This document shows positions 51,815-61,260 of a stretch of 64,000 nucleotides of DNA, piece after piece (positions within the stretch are counted from its first letter, which is position 1; each line of letters starts with the position of its first letter). Source of the DNA: an uncultured bacterium (GTDB taxonomy: Bacteria; Bacillota_I; Bacilli_A; Acholeplasmatales; Anaeroplasmataceae); assembly GCA_949293265.1 (NCBI GenBank), contig CASFCK010000006.1, forward strand, positions 1 to 64,000, read 5' to 3'. Both the position numbers and the translations under genes were made by a program. The notes below the pieces were generated by a model. The model made no database searches. It was not told the DNA's origin and worked only from the letters and a program-made list of their open reading frames with translations.

Positions 51815-54800
51815 TTATCTTAGTTTTAACATGCCGTCTAATTCACCAATTTTTACAATTTCCCATACATTTTCAACATCTAAACCTAATATTTGTGGTA
51901 AGAATGTTTGCATTGTTTCATAATTTGTTATAGAAATACCACCTATTGTTTGAACTTGATAACCATCACCTTCAGCATTGTAATTATAACAACCTATTGT
52001 ACCATAACAATTAACTACATTTGTAAAGCCTGTACCTGAGTTAATAGCAAATCTACCAACTATTGAACTAATATTCTTTTCAGCATTAATTAGTTTAGTT
52101 CCTGCTTTATAAACTGTAATATTTGAAGCACATGAATCAATAGTAATTTGACCAGCACCAGTTGTAAAACTTAACATGCCACCAGCATAATTATCACAAT
52201 GTATTTCACCAGAATAAATCGCGTGATCAATAGATATTATAGCATTTGAAACTCTATCATCAACTCTACCAATCATACCGCCAACATAACGGGCATCTTG
52301 ACTAGAAATATTAGTATAAACATAAGCGTTACTTATTGAAACTAAGATGTCTGATGTATCATTAGAATCGTTTTGAACAAAGCCAACAATACCACCAATA
52401 TCTTGAGAAGTAGAACCTGAATATGCTAATGCATCTATCATATGATCGGCATCATTATAAATAGATATTTCACTGAAATAACTATTACCATTATGGATTT
52501 GACCAACAACGCCACCAACTCGCTTTAAACCAAAGACATCTAAATTAGTGAATTCAACATGGTGAACATAACCGCCACGCATTTCAGATATTAAACCAAC
52601 TCTTTGACCTGATTCACCACCATTAATGTTTAAATTATTAAATTTAACATTCATGATTGTACCGTTAGTTAAAGTATCAAATACAGATAACCCTTCTACA
52701 CTTAAATTAGAAATTGTGTGGTTATTTCCATTAAATAAACCACTAAAATCGCCTTTTCCTGGAGTATAAATGAAGTCTGTGAAATCTAAGTCGTTTGTTA
52801 ATGAATAAATTGTAGTAGAAGATGTAGATGAAGTTGTCATATTATTAAAGTCAGTTGTAGTTTTAATTTCAACTTTATTAATTTCTACTTTTTTAATTGG
52901 ACTTGGGTTTGGTGTTCCGCTATTTACAATAACCATGTAAATATTATATGCACCTGTGTTTTCGGCTGTAAATTGATGTTCTAATTTATCAGCTTCAACA
53001 CTAACTGCTACACCTTTATCAATAACAACTTGTGTATCAGTAACTTCATCAGCTGTTGCATAAACATAAGCTGTTGCTTTTACATTAGATAATTCAGCTG
53101 AAACGTAGAATCCGTCTCTATTAACATTAACTACTGGGTTATTGAAGAAATCTATTTGAGAATCAGGATTAATTACATAAACTGTATAATTAACTGCAGT
53201 TTTAATGTTTTCGTCTTGATTTGATACAGCAGTATAAGTTATTTCATAAACACCTGTTTTTGATGTATAAACATCATTAACAACATACGATGCTTCATTT
53301 TTGTCTTCTGTATAAGAAACAGTTTTTTCAATATGATAATCAATTCCTTCTAATAATAATTGACCACTATAAGAAGCTTCATTAGTTACATAAACTTGTG
53401 GGTCGGTAAATCTGTCATATTTGTTTAATATTACATAATCGTTTTCTGTTTCTAAATATGCCATACCAACTTCAGGTTGGTCTTTTTTAATTAAAATTGG
53501 GAATTCTTTTCTTAATGTATAATCTTTATAAGTTAAAATAGCTGTGATTGTAACATTTACATCTTTTTCTTTATCTCTAGTAATAGAAACTGTTATTTCT
53601 TCTGTATTAGAATTTGATTCAATTACATCTTCACCAATTAAAGCATGTTTATAATCAGAAGAAACCCAAGAAACATCAACGCCATTTAAACCTAATGGTA
53701 ATAAGAAATCTTGATATACATTGTTTGGATCACAAGTTAATTCTAATGCGTTTGCAGCACCATATATTCTTGCTTCATCAACAACCATATCTTCTTCTAC
53801 ACCAGCTCTTAAATCATAGTGTTCATATTCTTCCCAACTAGTTTTATTTAAAGTACAACCAATGGTTTGGCCATCATTTAATTTAGCTAAAGTTTCATCA
53901 GTTAATACAAGGAAATCACCCATATTAATTGAACCATCTCCATTACGATATTCACCATGAATATCAGGATCATTTAATCCTGTAGGAGCAACTACACTCT
54001 TAAATGAAGATTCAGATAAACCAGCTTCATATAATTTTCCCATTTTAGTAGATACATATGATGAAGCATCTATGCTTTCTTCTATAACATTGTATTTATT
54101 ATCGCCATTATAGAATAGTGAGTGATCAGCCGCACCACGATATGCATCTGGTTCAACAGAATTATTAGTGGCTATTGATAATAATCCACTATATGAATTA
54201 TAGCTTTTTTCTGTTCTTGCTAAATCAAAGTTAGAAGAAACATCATCACTAGCACTTGCTTTAATTGTAGGATCAACTTCACCTTTAGAATTAATTAAAG
54301 CACTGTTGTTAAATGTTGTTGTATTATATACTGATATAACACCAGGATTTGAATTATCACCAACACCATGTAATCTATTATTGAAAGCTAAACAATTATA
54401 CATTAATACGTCACCTTTCATAGTAGAACCACCAAGTTTAAAACCGATACCATCGCCAAGTGTTGTTCTATAATTTTGTTTATAAACTGGATTACCTTCT
54501 TCATCAACAACAGGTTTTCCGTCTTCGTCAACTTCTTGAATTGGATTACCATCATCATCCAAAACAGGATCTGGATCCATTAAATAACCATTTTCAAAAG
54601 AAACACAGTTATAAAGAATTACTCTACCAATATTTCCTGAATCTTGTTTTGCAAATAGATCCCAACCATCATCTGAGTTACGATATGCTATACAACCATC
54701 AAAAACATTACCATAACCAACTGTTAATTTAGCAGCAAATCCATCTGCGTTTTCGCCACCTGTTCTATCATCATAATTGTTATATGATGTACAATTTTTA

Positions 54801-55426
54801 ATTAAATTATTGCAAGGCCAAGTTTCTTGATATGCTTCACCAGAACCGGCTCTACCAATTTGTAGACCTGTATCTCTATTATGATGGAAAACACAATTTT
54901 CAACTGTGTTATAGCTTCCACCAATATACATACCATTATCACCAGCACCAGTAACTTCAAGGCCTTCAATATAATAATAATCTGTATTGATTGTTAAACC
55001 TCTATTAGTAGAAGCAAAATCCATTGCACTAAAATCCATCACAACACTACCGCTTGTTTCAGCTTTAATAGTAATAGGATTTACAGCTGTTCCATTTGTT
55101 TCAGGGTAAGTTGCATCATTGAATTGAATTGGTTGAGAATATTTATATGTACCATTTAACATAATAATGGTATCACCTTTTCTTATTTTACTAACCATTC
55201 CTTCAAGCGTAGTAGCACTATCTTTAGATAAACCATCATTATTCATTACTCCGGTAGGACTTACATAATATGTCTTACCTTCAACCTTTTCTTCTTTTAA
55301 ATCAACTGGTGTTTCACCATTACCACCGGTGTTGCCTCCGTTATTATCTTCATTATCTTTACAAGCCACAAATGTAACTGCCGCAAAAGTAGCTAAACCT
55401 AAAGCTAATATTTTCTTAAATTTCAT
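51815..55426 (-). CDS. PL9-family pectate lyase lipoprotein with Ig-like and GLUG-type C-terminal regions
   Basis: A 1203-residue surface lipoprotein. Lipobox FVAC (Cys22) and an Asn/Gly-rich linker precede a right-handed beta-helix (about 50-480) with PL9 hallmarks: NADGFAAKLTVG with the catalytic Lys233, and NSDDGWDLF with calcium-binding Asp252/253/256. An Ig-like region (about 570-880) follows, then GLUG-type repeats (VGLISEMRGGYVHHVEFTNL, VGGVVGQIHNG, IGGIVGFVQND) to the end, probably for polysaccharide binding or display. It should cleave pectate by beta-elimination at the cell surface. It lies 15 bp downstream of the Ig-like lipoprotein gene. Confidence 0.9.
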   Translation of the reverse strand: MKFKKILALGLATFAAVTFVACKDNEDNNGGNTGGNGETPVDLKEEKVEGKTYYVSPTGVMNNDGLSKDSATTLEGMVSKIRKGDTIIMLNGTYKYSQPIQFNDATYPETNGTAVNPITIKAETSGSVVMDFSAMDFASTNRGLTINTDYYYIEGLEVTGAGDNGMYIGGSYNTVENCVFHHNRDTGLQIGRAGSGEAYQETWPCNNLIKNCTSYNNYDDRTGGENADGFAAKLTVGYGNVFDGCIAYRNSDDGWDLFAKQDSGNIGRVILYNCVSFENGYLMDPDPVLDDDGNPIQEVDEDGKPVVDEEGNPVYKQNYRTTLGDGIGFKLGGSTMKGDVLMYNCLAFNNRLHGVGDNSNPGVISVYNTTTFNNSALINSKGEVDPTIKASASDDVSSNFDLARTEKSYNSYSGLLSIATNNSVEPDAYRGAADHSLFYNGDNKYNVIEESIDASSYVSTKMGKLYEAGLSESSFKSVVAPTGLNDPDIHGEYRNGDGSINMGDFLVLTDETLAKLNDGQTIGCTLNKTSWEEYEHYDLRAGVEEDMVVDEARIYGAANALELTCDPNNVYQDFLLPLGLNGVDVSWVSSDYKHALIGEDVIESNSNTEEITVSITRDKEKDVNVTITAILTYKDYTLRKEFPILIKKDQPEVGMAYLETENDYVILNKYDRFTDPQVYVTNEASYSGQLLLEGIDYHIEKTVSYTEDKNEASYVVNDVYTSKTGVYEITYTAVSNQDENIKTAVNYTVYVINPDSQIDFFNNPVVNVNRDGFYVSAELSNVKATAYVYATADEVTDTQVVIDKGVAVSVEADKLEHQFTAENTGAYNIYMVIVNSGTPNPSPIKKVEINKVEIKTTTDFNNMTTSSTSSTTIYSLTNDLDFTDFIYTPGKGDFSGLFNGNNHTISNLSVEGLSVFDTLTNGTIMNVKFNNLNINGGESGQRVGLISEMRGGYVHHVEFTNLDVFGLKRVGGVVGQIHNGNSYFSEISIYNDADHMIDALAYSGSTSQDIGGIVGFVQNDSNDTSDILVSISNAYVYTNISSQDARYVGGMIGRVDDRVSNAIISIDHAIYSGEIHCDNYAGGMLSFTTGAGQITIDSCASNITVYKAGTKLINAEKNISSIVGRFAINSGTGFTNVVNCYGTIGCYNYNAEGDGYQVQTIGGISITNYETMQTFLPQILGLDVENVWEIVKIGELDGMLKLR

Positions 55427-55441
55427 AATTTATCCTCCAAA

Positions 55442-56842
55442 TTAAGAAGCCACACTTATTCTAATACCGTAAATATTTACACCACTAGATGGACTTCCTA
55501 GAACATAAGTATTACCACCATCAACAACTAAACTTTGAGCTTTAACACCACTACCAGGAGCTGCATATGTTCCTATTTCTTGACCTTTAACTTCACTTAA
55601 CCATAGTGTTAATTTTCTATCAGCACTACTTGAACCAGATAAACAATAAACTGTTATAGTCACTTGTTTTCCAGCATAAGAAGCTAAATCTAATACTACA
55701 TTGTTTGTGTTTTCTTTTGCAGAACCACCAAGTTTTAATCTTTGAGTAAATGTTGTTCCATCATCATCAGCAGTCTTTTTATTTCCATCAACAGCAACTT
55801 TTCCATCACTAGCAGCGACAATAGTTATGATACTACTTGTTCCTAATGAATCTGTCCAAGTTGTATTAGCTGTATAAGATCCAGTTGTTAAATCATCAGC
55901 AGTAAAGAATAATTCTTCACTAACTGTTGATGTACTTTCATTTACATTAATAGTAACTTGAGCTGTCTTAGTAATATTATTTTCTGTATATGATACAACA
56001 AGATTTTGTTGACCAACTTGATTTTTGTCATATTCAATAGTTACTAAACTATTATCTATTTTTCTATCAATACCACTTAAATATTTACCTGTAATAGTCC
56101 AACCAGAAATATCAATTTCTTCATATTGAGTAGCTTCAGTTAAACCATTAGGATTAACTTCTATTCCTTGTAAAACATCAGAAATTTTTATTACTATTGA
56201 ATTTTTAACAGTTAATTTTTGACTTCTTTCTCCTAAAGTATAAGTTTCACTATAAGAAACTACAACTTCAGCATGTTCATTTGGTGTATTCATATCTACT
56301 TCAGATAATGTATATTCCGTGTTTGTTAATTCTTTAGTAGAATTATCACTATAAACAGCCTTAACAACCATACCTGTTAAATCTAATTTTTCAGTTGCAT
56401 TATATTCTGTTTTTTCAGGTGAAACTAAATCTAATCCAACTACATATTTAACTGTTAATTCTGGAATAATTTCCTTAACTTCAACTTCATAACTTAATCG
56501 TTTAAACATGGCATCTGTTTGATAATATACATCGATAGTATATACACCTACATATTCATTGTTGAAATCACTAGAATCAATTACACAATCCTTAGTTAAA
56601 TCTATTGTTGTGTTATCACTGTAATTAGCAACAACTTTTAAACCATTAGAATTAAACTCATCGCCAATATAAAAACTTTTTTGTACATTTGTTTCATCTA
56701 AAACGATAGATGTTAATTCTTTAACTGGTGTTTCTTCCCCACCAGTACCATTACCACTACCATCATTAACATTAGTATCTTTACATGCAACAAAGCAAAA
56801 TAAACATAATAACGTTAATAATCCTGTTATTAATTTTTTCAT
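55442..56842 (-). CDS. Ig-like (Big_3-type) lipoprotein with C-terminal binding-type domain
   Basis: A 466-residue lipoprotein with lipobox FVAC (Cys20). Three Ig-like modules of the Big_3 type follow, each with the ...(Y/F)xxGDxFxxxGLxVxAxYSDxS pattern (about 42-125, 132-222, 223-302). A beta-rich C-terminal domain of about 150 residues (GSYTANTTWTDSLGTSS..., VVLDLASYAGKQVTITVYCL) resembles carbohydrate-binding modules found with PL9 and other pectinases. No catalytic residues are evident, so it is probably a surface pectin-binding partner. First gene of the PL9 unit; AAGGAAGG precedes the ATG. Confidence 0.75.
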   Translation of the reverse strand: MKKLITGLLTLLCLFCFVACKDTNVNDGSGNGTGGEETPVKELTSIVLDETNVQKSFYIGDEFNSNGLKVVANYSDNTTIDLTKDCVIDSSDFNNEYVGVYTIDVYYQTDAMFKRLSYEVEVKEIIPELTVKYVVGLDLVSPEKTEYNATEKLDLTGMVVKAVYSDNSTKELTNTEYTLSEVDMNTPNEHAEVVVSYSETYTLGERSQKLTVKNSIVIKISDVLQGIEVNPNGLTEATQYEEIDISGWTITGKYLSGIDRKIDNSLVTIEYDKNQVGQQNLVVSYTENNITKTAQVTINVNESTSTVSEELFFTADDLTTGSYTANTTWTDSLGTSSIITIVAASDGKVAVDGNKKTADDDGTTFTQRLKLGGSAKENTNNVVLDLASYAGKQVTITVYCLSGSSSADRKLTLWLSEVKGQEIGTYAAPGSGVKAQSLVVDGGNTYVLGSPSSGVNIYGIRISVAS

Positions 56843-56901
56843 ACTCTTTCCTTCCTTTTAAATTAAAATTTAAAAATCCCCTGTTTTTTAAATTTTATTT
56901 A

Positions 56902-56930
56902 ATTATATCGCCGATGTAAGCGTTTGTAAA
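56902..56930 (-). promoter_or_regulatory. promoter of the pectin-lyase unit
   Basis: -35 TTTACA (56925-56930), 17-bp spacer, -10 TATAAT (56902-56907). An operator sits inside it. Confidence 0.8.
56915..56928. promoter_or_regulatory. cre/LacI-type operator overlapping the pectin-lyase promoter
   Basis: TGTAAGCGTTTGTA matches the cre-like CG-centred half-site pattern and overlaps the -35 and spacer, a position that would block RNA polymerase. Confidence 0.65.
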
Positions 56931-56942
56931 GAATATAATTTC

Positions 56943-56968
56943 AAAAAAAGCAGCTTTTAACAGCTGCT
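56943..56968 (-). terminator. terminator of the thioredoxin-like gene
   Basis: AGCAGC/GCTGCT stem with a seven-T run on the minus strand; overlaps the end of the gene. Confidence 0.75.
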
Positions 56969-57262
56969 GATTTTTGAATCTAACCAAATTTCAAGTATTT
57001 CATCTGGTTGATATCCATGACAAATATCGATTAATTTATTATTTTTAATAATTAAAACACTAGGTATTGTCCTAACTTTATAATTTTCTAAAAAAGAAGA
57101 ATATTTTTCTTCATACTCTAAAATATAAAAATTAATTTGTTTAAATCTTTCACTAACATCTTTAACTACATCAACCATAGACACGCAGCTAGCACAACCA
57201 TCTCCAGTAACTAAAACAACATTTAAACCTTCTAATTGTGTATTTAATTCATATTTTTCCAT
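56957..57262 (-). CDS. thioredoxin-like protein
   Basis: A 101-residue thioredoxin-fold protein with the redox motif GDGCASCVSM (C-A-S-C) and cis-Pro segment KVRTIPSVLIIKNNKLID. It is shorter than classical thioredoxin and lacks WCGPC. The start overlaps the stop of the PflA-like gene by one base, so it may reduce the radical enzyme or its activase. Confidence 0.8.
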   Translation of the reverse strand: MEKYELNTQLEGLNVVLVTGDGCASCVSMVDVVKDVSERFKQINFYILEYEEKYSSFLENYKVRTIPSVLIIKNNKLIDICHGYQPDEILEIWLDSKISSC

Positions 57263-57975
57263 TATTTTAATAAAATCTCCTTGGCTTTTTCTATTTCATC
57301 TTTACTAGGAGCATTTATTCCCTCTAAAGGATATTTAATTCCTAGTTTTTGATACTTAACAATACCCATTGTGTGATAAGGTAAAATTTCAATTTTTTTA
57401 ACTGTTTTTAGGTTGTTTATAAAGCTTCTTAATTCTTTTAAATATTCTTCATTTGTTGTTATTGTAGGTACTAAAACATGTCTTATCCAAATATCTTTAT
57501 TATTGTCACTTAAAAACTTAGCAAATTTTAAAATATTAGTATTTGAGTGTTTAGTTAATTTTAGATGTTCATCATTATTAATATGTTTAATATCTAATAA
57601 AAATAAATCAACATATTTAATTAATTCATAATATCTTTGATCATCTTTTTTAAATAAACAACCACTAGTATCTAACGCTGTATTTATGCCTAAGTCTTTG
57701 TATTTTTTTAAAAGAGAAAGAAGAAAATCTAATTGTAATAAAGGCTCGCCACCAGAAATAGTAATACCACCTTTATCACCCCAGTAACCTTTATATTTTA
57801 ATGATTCTTTAATAATGTCATCTTCCGTCATTTCTAAAGAATTATCAAAAGTCCACGTGTCAGGATTATGACAGTATAGACAACGCATAGGACAACCTTT
57901 AAAGAAAATAACAAATCTTATTCCCGGACCATCAACAGTACCAAAAGATTCTAAAGAGTGTATTTTTCCAATCAT
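57262..57975 (-). CDS. pflA: pyruvate formate-lyase-activating-type radical-SAM enzyme
   Basis: A 237-residue PflA. GPGIRFVIFFKGCPMRCLYCHN holds the C-x3-C-x2-C SAM motif, followed by GGITISGGEPLLQ and ALDTSGC. It installs the glycyl radical on pyruvate formate-lyase. No pflB is nearby, so its partner is elsewhere or another glycyl-radical enzyme. Coupled to the thioredoxin-like gene. Confidence 0.9.
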   Translation of the reverse strand: MIGKIHSLESFGTVDGPGIRFVIFFKGCPMRCLYCHNPDTWTFDNSLEMTEDDIIKESLKYKGYWGDKGGITISGGEPLLQLDFLLSLLKKYKDLGINTALDTSGCLFKKDDQRYYELIKYVDLFLLDIKHINNDEHLKLTKHSNTNILKFAKFLSDNNKDIWIRHVLVPTITTNEEYLKELRSFINNLKTVKKIEILPYHTMGIVKYQKLGIKYPLEGINAPSKDEIEKAKEILLK

Positions 57976-57987
57976 AATATCATCCTT

Positions 57988-58018
57988 TTAAAAATGTGTA
58001 CCTTTTGAGGTACACATT
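57988..58018 (-). terminator. terminator of the superoxide reductase gene
   Basis: AATGTGTACC/GGTACACATT stem with a 6-base loop and a T-run on the minus strand. Confidence 0.8.
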
Positions 58019-58021
58019 AAA

Positions 58022-58384
58022 TCATAATACAACTTTCCAAAGCCCATGTAAATTACAGTATTCATAAACTTCAAGAACTTTTTCGCCTGGTAATAAAGCA
58101 AAACTAGCTTTTGGTTCATCACTAGCAGTTAACTCTTTACGATAAATACCATTTGTAGTAACTACAATAATAAAATTGATTAAATGTTCTTCAGTCATTG
58201 GATGTAATACACTACCAACTACAACATTACAAACACCGTCTTTAACTTCAACAACAGGTACATGTTTTTCCTTAGCTCCATCTGTTGTATTAGCTTTCAT
58301 TTCTTTTAGACATTTACAATCTAATTCTTGATTACAAATTGCGTCTAAAACAGCTTTCTTTTCTGTATGTAAATATAATTTCAT
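58022..58384 (-). CDS. superoxide reductase (class II, neelaredoxin-like)
   Basis: A 120-residue protein with the iron site of superoxide reductases: His41 in EKHVPV (preceded by the conserved Glu39-Lys40), His61, His67, Cys110 and His113 in EYCNLHGLW. The N-terminal rubredoxin-like domain of desulfoferrodoxin is absent; two Cys (C23, C25) near the N-terminus do not form it. It reduces superoxide without making oxygen, which suits an anaerobe. GGAGG precedes the ATG. Confidence 0.9.
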   Translation of the reverse strand: MKLYLHTEKKAVLDAICNQELDCKCLKEMKANTTDGAKEKHVPVVEVKDGVCNVVVGSVLHPMTEEHLINFIIVVTTNGIYRKELTASDEPKASFALLPGEKVLEVYEYCNLHGLWKVVL

Positions 58385-58489
58385 TTTTTCATCCTCCTTG
58401 CTTTAATTATATCATAATTTTAAAATAATAGTATTACTTTGCTTATAATTTGTATTATAATATTAAAAAAGAAGAAGGAGAAATTAAAT

Positions 58490-58885
58490 ATGTGCGTTTT
58501 TTGTAAAATTGTTAATAAAGAAATACCAAGTAAAACTATATATGAAGATGATAAAGTAATAGCTATTTTAGATTTATCACAAGCGACGTTTGGTCATACT
58601 TTAGTTATACCAAAAAAACATTATGAAAATTTGTTTGATATTGATGAGTCTACCTATCTTCATTTGTTAAAAGTTGTTAAAGATTTAGCTATAAAAATTA
58701 AAACCAAATTACATGCTGAGGGAATAAATATAATAAACAATAATTGTCAAGCTGCTGGCCAAACAGTAATGCATTATCATGTACATATTGTTCCGCGTTA
58801 TATTAACGACGATTTTAAAATTTTAAATATTGATCACAGCAAAGACTATGATTTAGATGAAGTTTTAAATAAAATATTAGAATAA
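58490..58885 (+). CDS. HIT-family protein
   Basis: A 131-residue HIT protein (Hint-like). CVFCKIVNKEIPSKTIYEDD at the N-terminus, GHTLVIPKKHYEN in the middle and the catalytic HYHVHIVPR (H-x-H-x-H) near 98. Expected to hydrolyse nucleoside phosphoramidates or dinucleotides. AAGGAG precedes ATG 58490. Confidence 0.93.
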   Translation: MCVFCKIVNKEIPSKTIYEDDKVIAILDLSQATFGHTLVIPKKHYENLFDIDESTYLHLLKVVKDLAIKIKTKLHAEGINIINNNCQAAGQTVMHYHVHIVPRYINDDFKILNIDHSKDYDLDEVLNKILE

Positions 58886-58907
58886 AAAGGCTTAATTAAG
58901 CCTTTTT
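58884..58907. terminator. bidirectional terminator
   Basis: AAAAAGGCTTAATTAAGCCTTTTT is a perfect palindrome at the ends of two convergent genes. Confidence 0.85.
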
Positions 58908-61214
58908 ATTATCCCAAAAGTTTATAATTTTAGCATTTAAATCTTCTAAATTTTTTATAATTTTAAAGTGTTTCCAATGTCTTGGAAATATATTTAAATA
59001 TCTGTTTGTTAAATATCTGTCATCAATTAATAAAACAATACCCTTATCTGTTTCCGTTCTGATTACTCTACCAGCTGCCTGAATAACTTTATTAAATCCG
59101 GGATAAGTATAGGCAAAATCAAAGCCTGCTAAATTATTATTATTAAAATATTCTTTAGTAATTTCGTTTTCTAAATTAACTTGCGGAAAACCAACTCCAA
59201 TGATAATAACCCCATGCAACTTATCACCAATGAAATCAATTCCTTCTGAAAATACCCCACCTATTACAAATAAACCTAAAATATTTTCTTCTTGATTAAA
59301 TTCATTTAATATTTCAGTTTGTCTTTGTTCAGTTAAACCTTCTTCTTGGACTATAATTTTATAATTATCAATATTTAAAATTTCTAAATACATCTTTAAA
59401 TATTGATAACTTGGAAAAAATATAATATATTTACCTTCTTTAGCTAAAATAGTTGTCTTTATGAGTTCATCTATTGCTAATAAAGTATAGTTTCTATCCT
59501 TATATCTAGTTGAAATTTTAGCTATATATAATCCTAAATTATTTACATTATCAAATGGTGAATCTAATTCTATATATTTAATTTCATTATCATTTACTAA
59601 CATTTTTTTATAATACTCTATTGGGTATAGAGTGGCTGAAAAATAAGTTATTCCTTTTGTTTCTTTTTTTATAATTTCAGTTAAAAAAGGCGAAGCATCT
59701 AGACAATTTAAATATATTATTAGATTATTATTAATTAATTTAATTAAGAAAACATGACTTTCTGAATATAAATTAGATATTCTTAAGTAATCTCTTAATA
59801 AAAGATATTTATCTAATATTATTTCTCGATAGTTTAATTCTTTATCATTATCTAATAAATCTTCTAAATAATCACAAATATTTACTATTTGATTTTCTAA
59901 CTCTAAGTCGTTATCTTTTGTTAAATAATAATTGTTGTTTAATAGTAAATCATATTTTTTATGAATATAATTAATTACTTTATTTATTATTTTATAAATA
60001 TATTCTTCATCTTTTAAATATTTATTTAAAACTAATAAATCAACAATGCTTAAAGAAGAAGAATACATATTTTGACTTCTACTTACTAAGTTATGGGCTT
60101 CATCTACTAAAATTAAATTATTATAATCAGATTTATCAAAAAATCTAATTAATTTAACTTTTGGATCAAATAAATAATTATAATCACAAATTATAACCCC
60201 AACATATAAAGATAGATGTAGAGAAAACTCGAAAGAACATAATTGATATTTAGTAGCATAATTAATAATTTTTTTATCATCTATTAAATCTTCAGTTTTT
60301 AAAATATCTAAAGTAGCTAGTTTTAATTTTTTAAAGAAATCTTTTGCAAAGGGACAATTGTCAGGATCACAACTTTCTTTATTTATTAAACATATTTTAC
60401 GCTTAGCTGTTAGTATTAAACTCTTACCTTTATAACCTTTATTAATTAAAGCTTGCATAGTATCTTTAGCTATGTTTTTACCACTTGTTTTAGCTGTTAA
60501 AAAGAAGATCTTATCTTTTTTTTCGATCATTTTTTTAACAGCTACATATAGGCTTGTTACTGTCTTACCTATGCCAGTTGGAGCTAAGATAAAATTAAAG
60601 GTATTATTTAATAAGTTTTCTTCTAAAAAGTCTAATATTTGTTGTTGTCCTTCTCTTATTTTTAAATACGGGAAAATAATGTTTTTTGCTGATATTATGC
60701 GATTTTTTTCGATTTCATTTATAAATTTTAAAAAGGTGATGTATTCTTTTAAAGTGTCATAAAAAAACAATTCTAAATCTTTAAAATTTAAGCGATATTT
60801 AAATGTTCTCCGTCTTAAAGTTTCTCTTTCTATATATAATAAATTTAATTCTATGTCTTCTTTTTTTGTTCTTAATAAAAATAAATAACCATAGATTTTT
60901 AATTGAGCTAAATGTTCACTTTTTTCTTTAAAGCTTTCACTATAGATTTGTTCACTAGTGGTTTTAATTTCCTCAATTTTTGTTTCATTATTTAATAGAC
61001 CATCAATATAACCATGTATTTGATATTTTTGATTTTCAAACTCAATGATTTCTTGAATATAATATTCTTTAATACAACTCTCGTCATATTCGCTTTGTCT
61101 AGTTTGATGAATATACTTACCATCTTCAGTACTTTGATTAAAATTATTTTTATTAGTCAAATTACCTTCTTGATAAACAAAGTATGCTAATTCTCTAACT
61201 GCTATTTTTTCCAT
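58896..61214 (-). CDS. PD-(D/E)XK nuclease-DEAD_2 (XPD/DinG-like) helicase
   Basis: A 772-residue protein. The N-terminal RecB/Cas4-like nuclease domain has D71, E82-I-K84 and HLAQLKIYGY with Gln104. The helicase has Walker A APTGIGKT (211-218), VDEAH (370-374) and four Cys (275, 282, 287, 326) for a 4Fe-4S cluster, with DEAD_2 blocks such as YFSATLYP, FFPSYQYL and QAAGRVIRTETDKG. It is expected to unwind 5'-3' and cut DNA in repair. The architecture is known in Firmicutes. It is separated from gyrA by a terminator. Confidence 0.9.
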   Translation of the reverse strand: MEKIAVRELAYFVYQEGNLTNKNNFNQSTEDGKYIHQTRQSEYDESCIKEYYIQEIIEFENQKYQIHGYIDGLLNNETKIEEIKTTSEQIYSESFKEKSEHLAQLKIYGYLFLLRTKKEDIELNLLYIERETLRRRTFKYRLNFKDLELFFYDTLKEYITFLKFINEIEKNRIISAKNIIFPYLKIREGQQQILDFLEENLLNNTFNFILAPTGIGKTVTSLYVAVKKMIEKKDKIFFLTAKTSGKNIAKDTMQALINKGYKGKSLILTAKRKICLINKESCDPDNCPFAKDFFKKLKLATLDILKTEDLIDDKKIINYATKYQLCSFEFSLHLSLYVGVIICDYNYLFDPKVKLIRFFDKSDYNNLILVDEAHNLVSRSQNMYSSSLSIVDLLVLNKYLKDEEYIYKIINKVINYIHKKYDLLLNNNYYLTKDNDLELENQIVNICDYLEDLLDNDKELNYREIILDKYLLLRDYLRISNLYSESHVFLIKLINNNLIIYLNCLDASPFLTEIIKKETKGITYFSATLYPIEYYKKMLVNDNEIKYIELDSPFDNVNNLGLYIAKISTRYKDRNYTLLAIDELIKTTILAKEGKYIIFFPSYQYLKMYLEILNIDNYKIIVQEEGLTEQRQTEILNEFNQEENILGLFVIGGVFSEGIDFIGDKLHGVIIIGVGFPQVNLENEITKEYFNNNNLAGFDFAYTYPGFNKVIQAAGRVIRTETDKGIVLLIDDRYLTNRYLNIFPRHWKHFKIIKNLEDLNAKIINFWDNKKA

Positions 61215-61225
61215 ATTAACCTTTT

Positions 61226-61260
61226 AAAAAAAGAAGAAGATTACTCTAAATCTTCTTCTT
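61226..61260 (-). terminator. terminator of gyrA
   Basis: AAGAAGAAGAT/ATCTTCTTCTT stem enclosing the stop codon, followed by a T-run on the minus strand. Confidence 0.75.

Noticed and set aside
53614-54732. Plus-strand frames rich in His, Leu and Gln within the PL9 gene
   Set aside because: They are antisense to a conserved coding region; their composition is the complement of the Asn/Asp/Gly-rich PL9 and linker codons.
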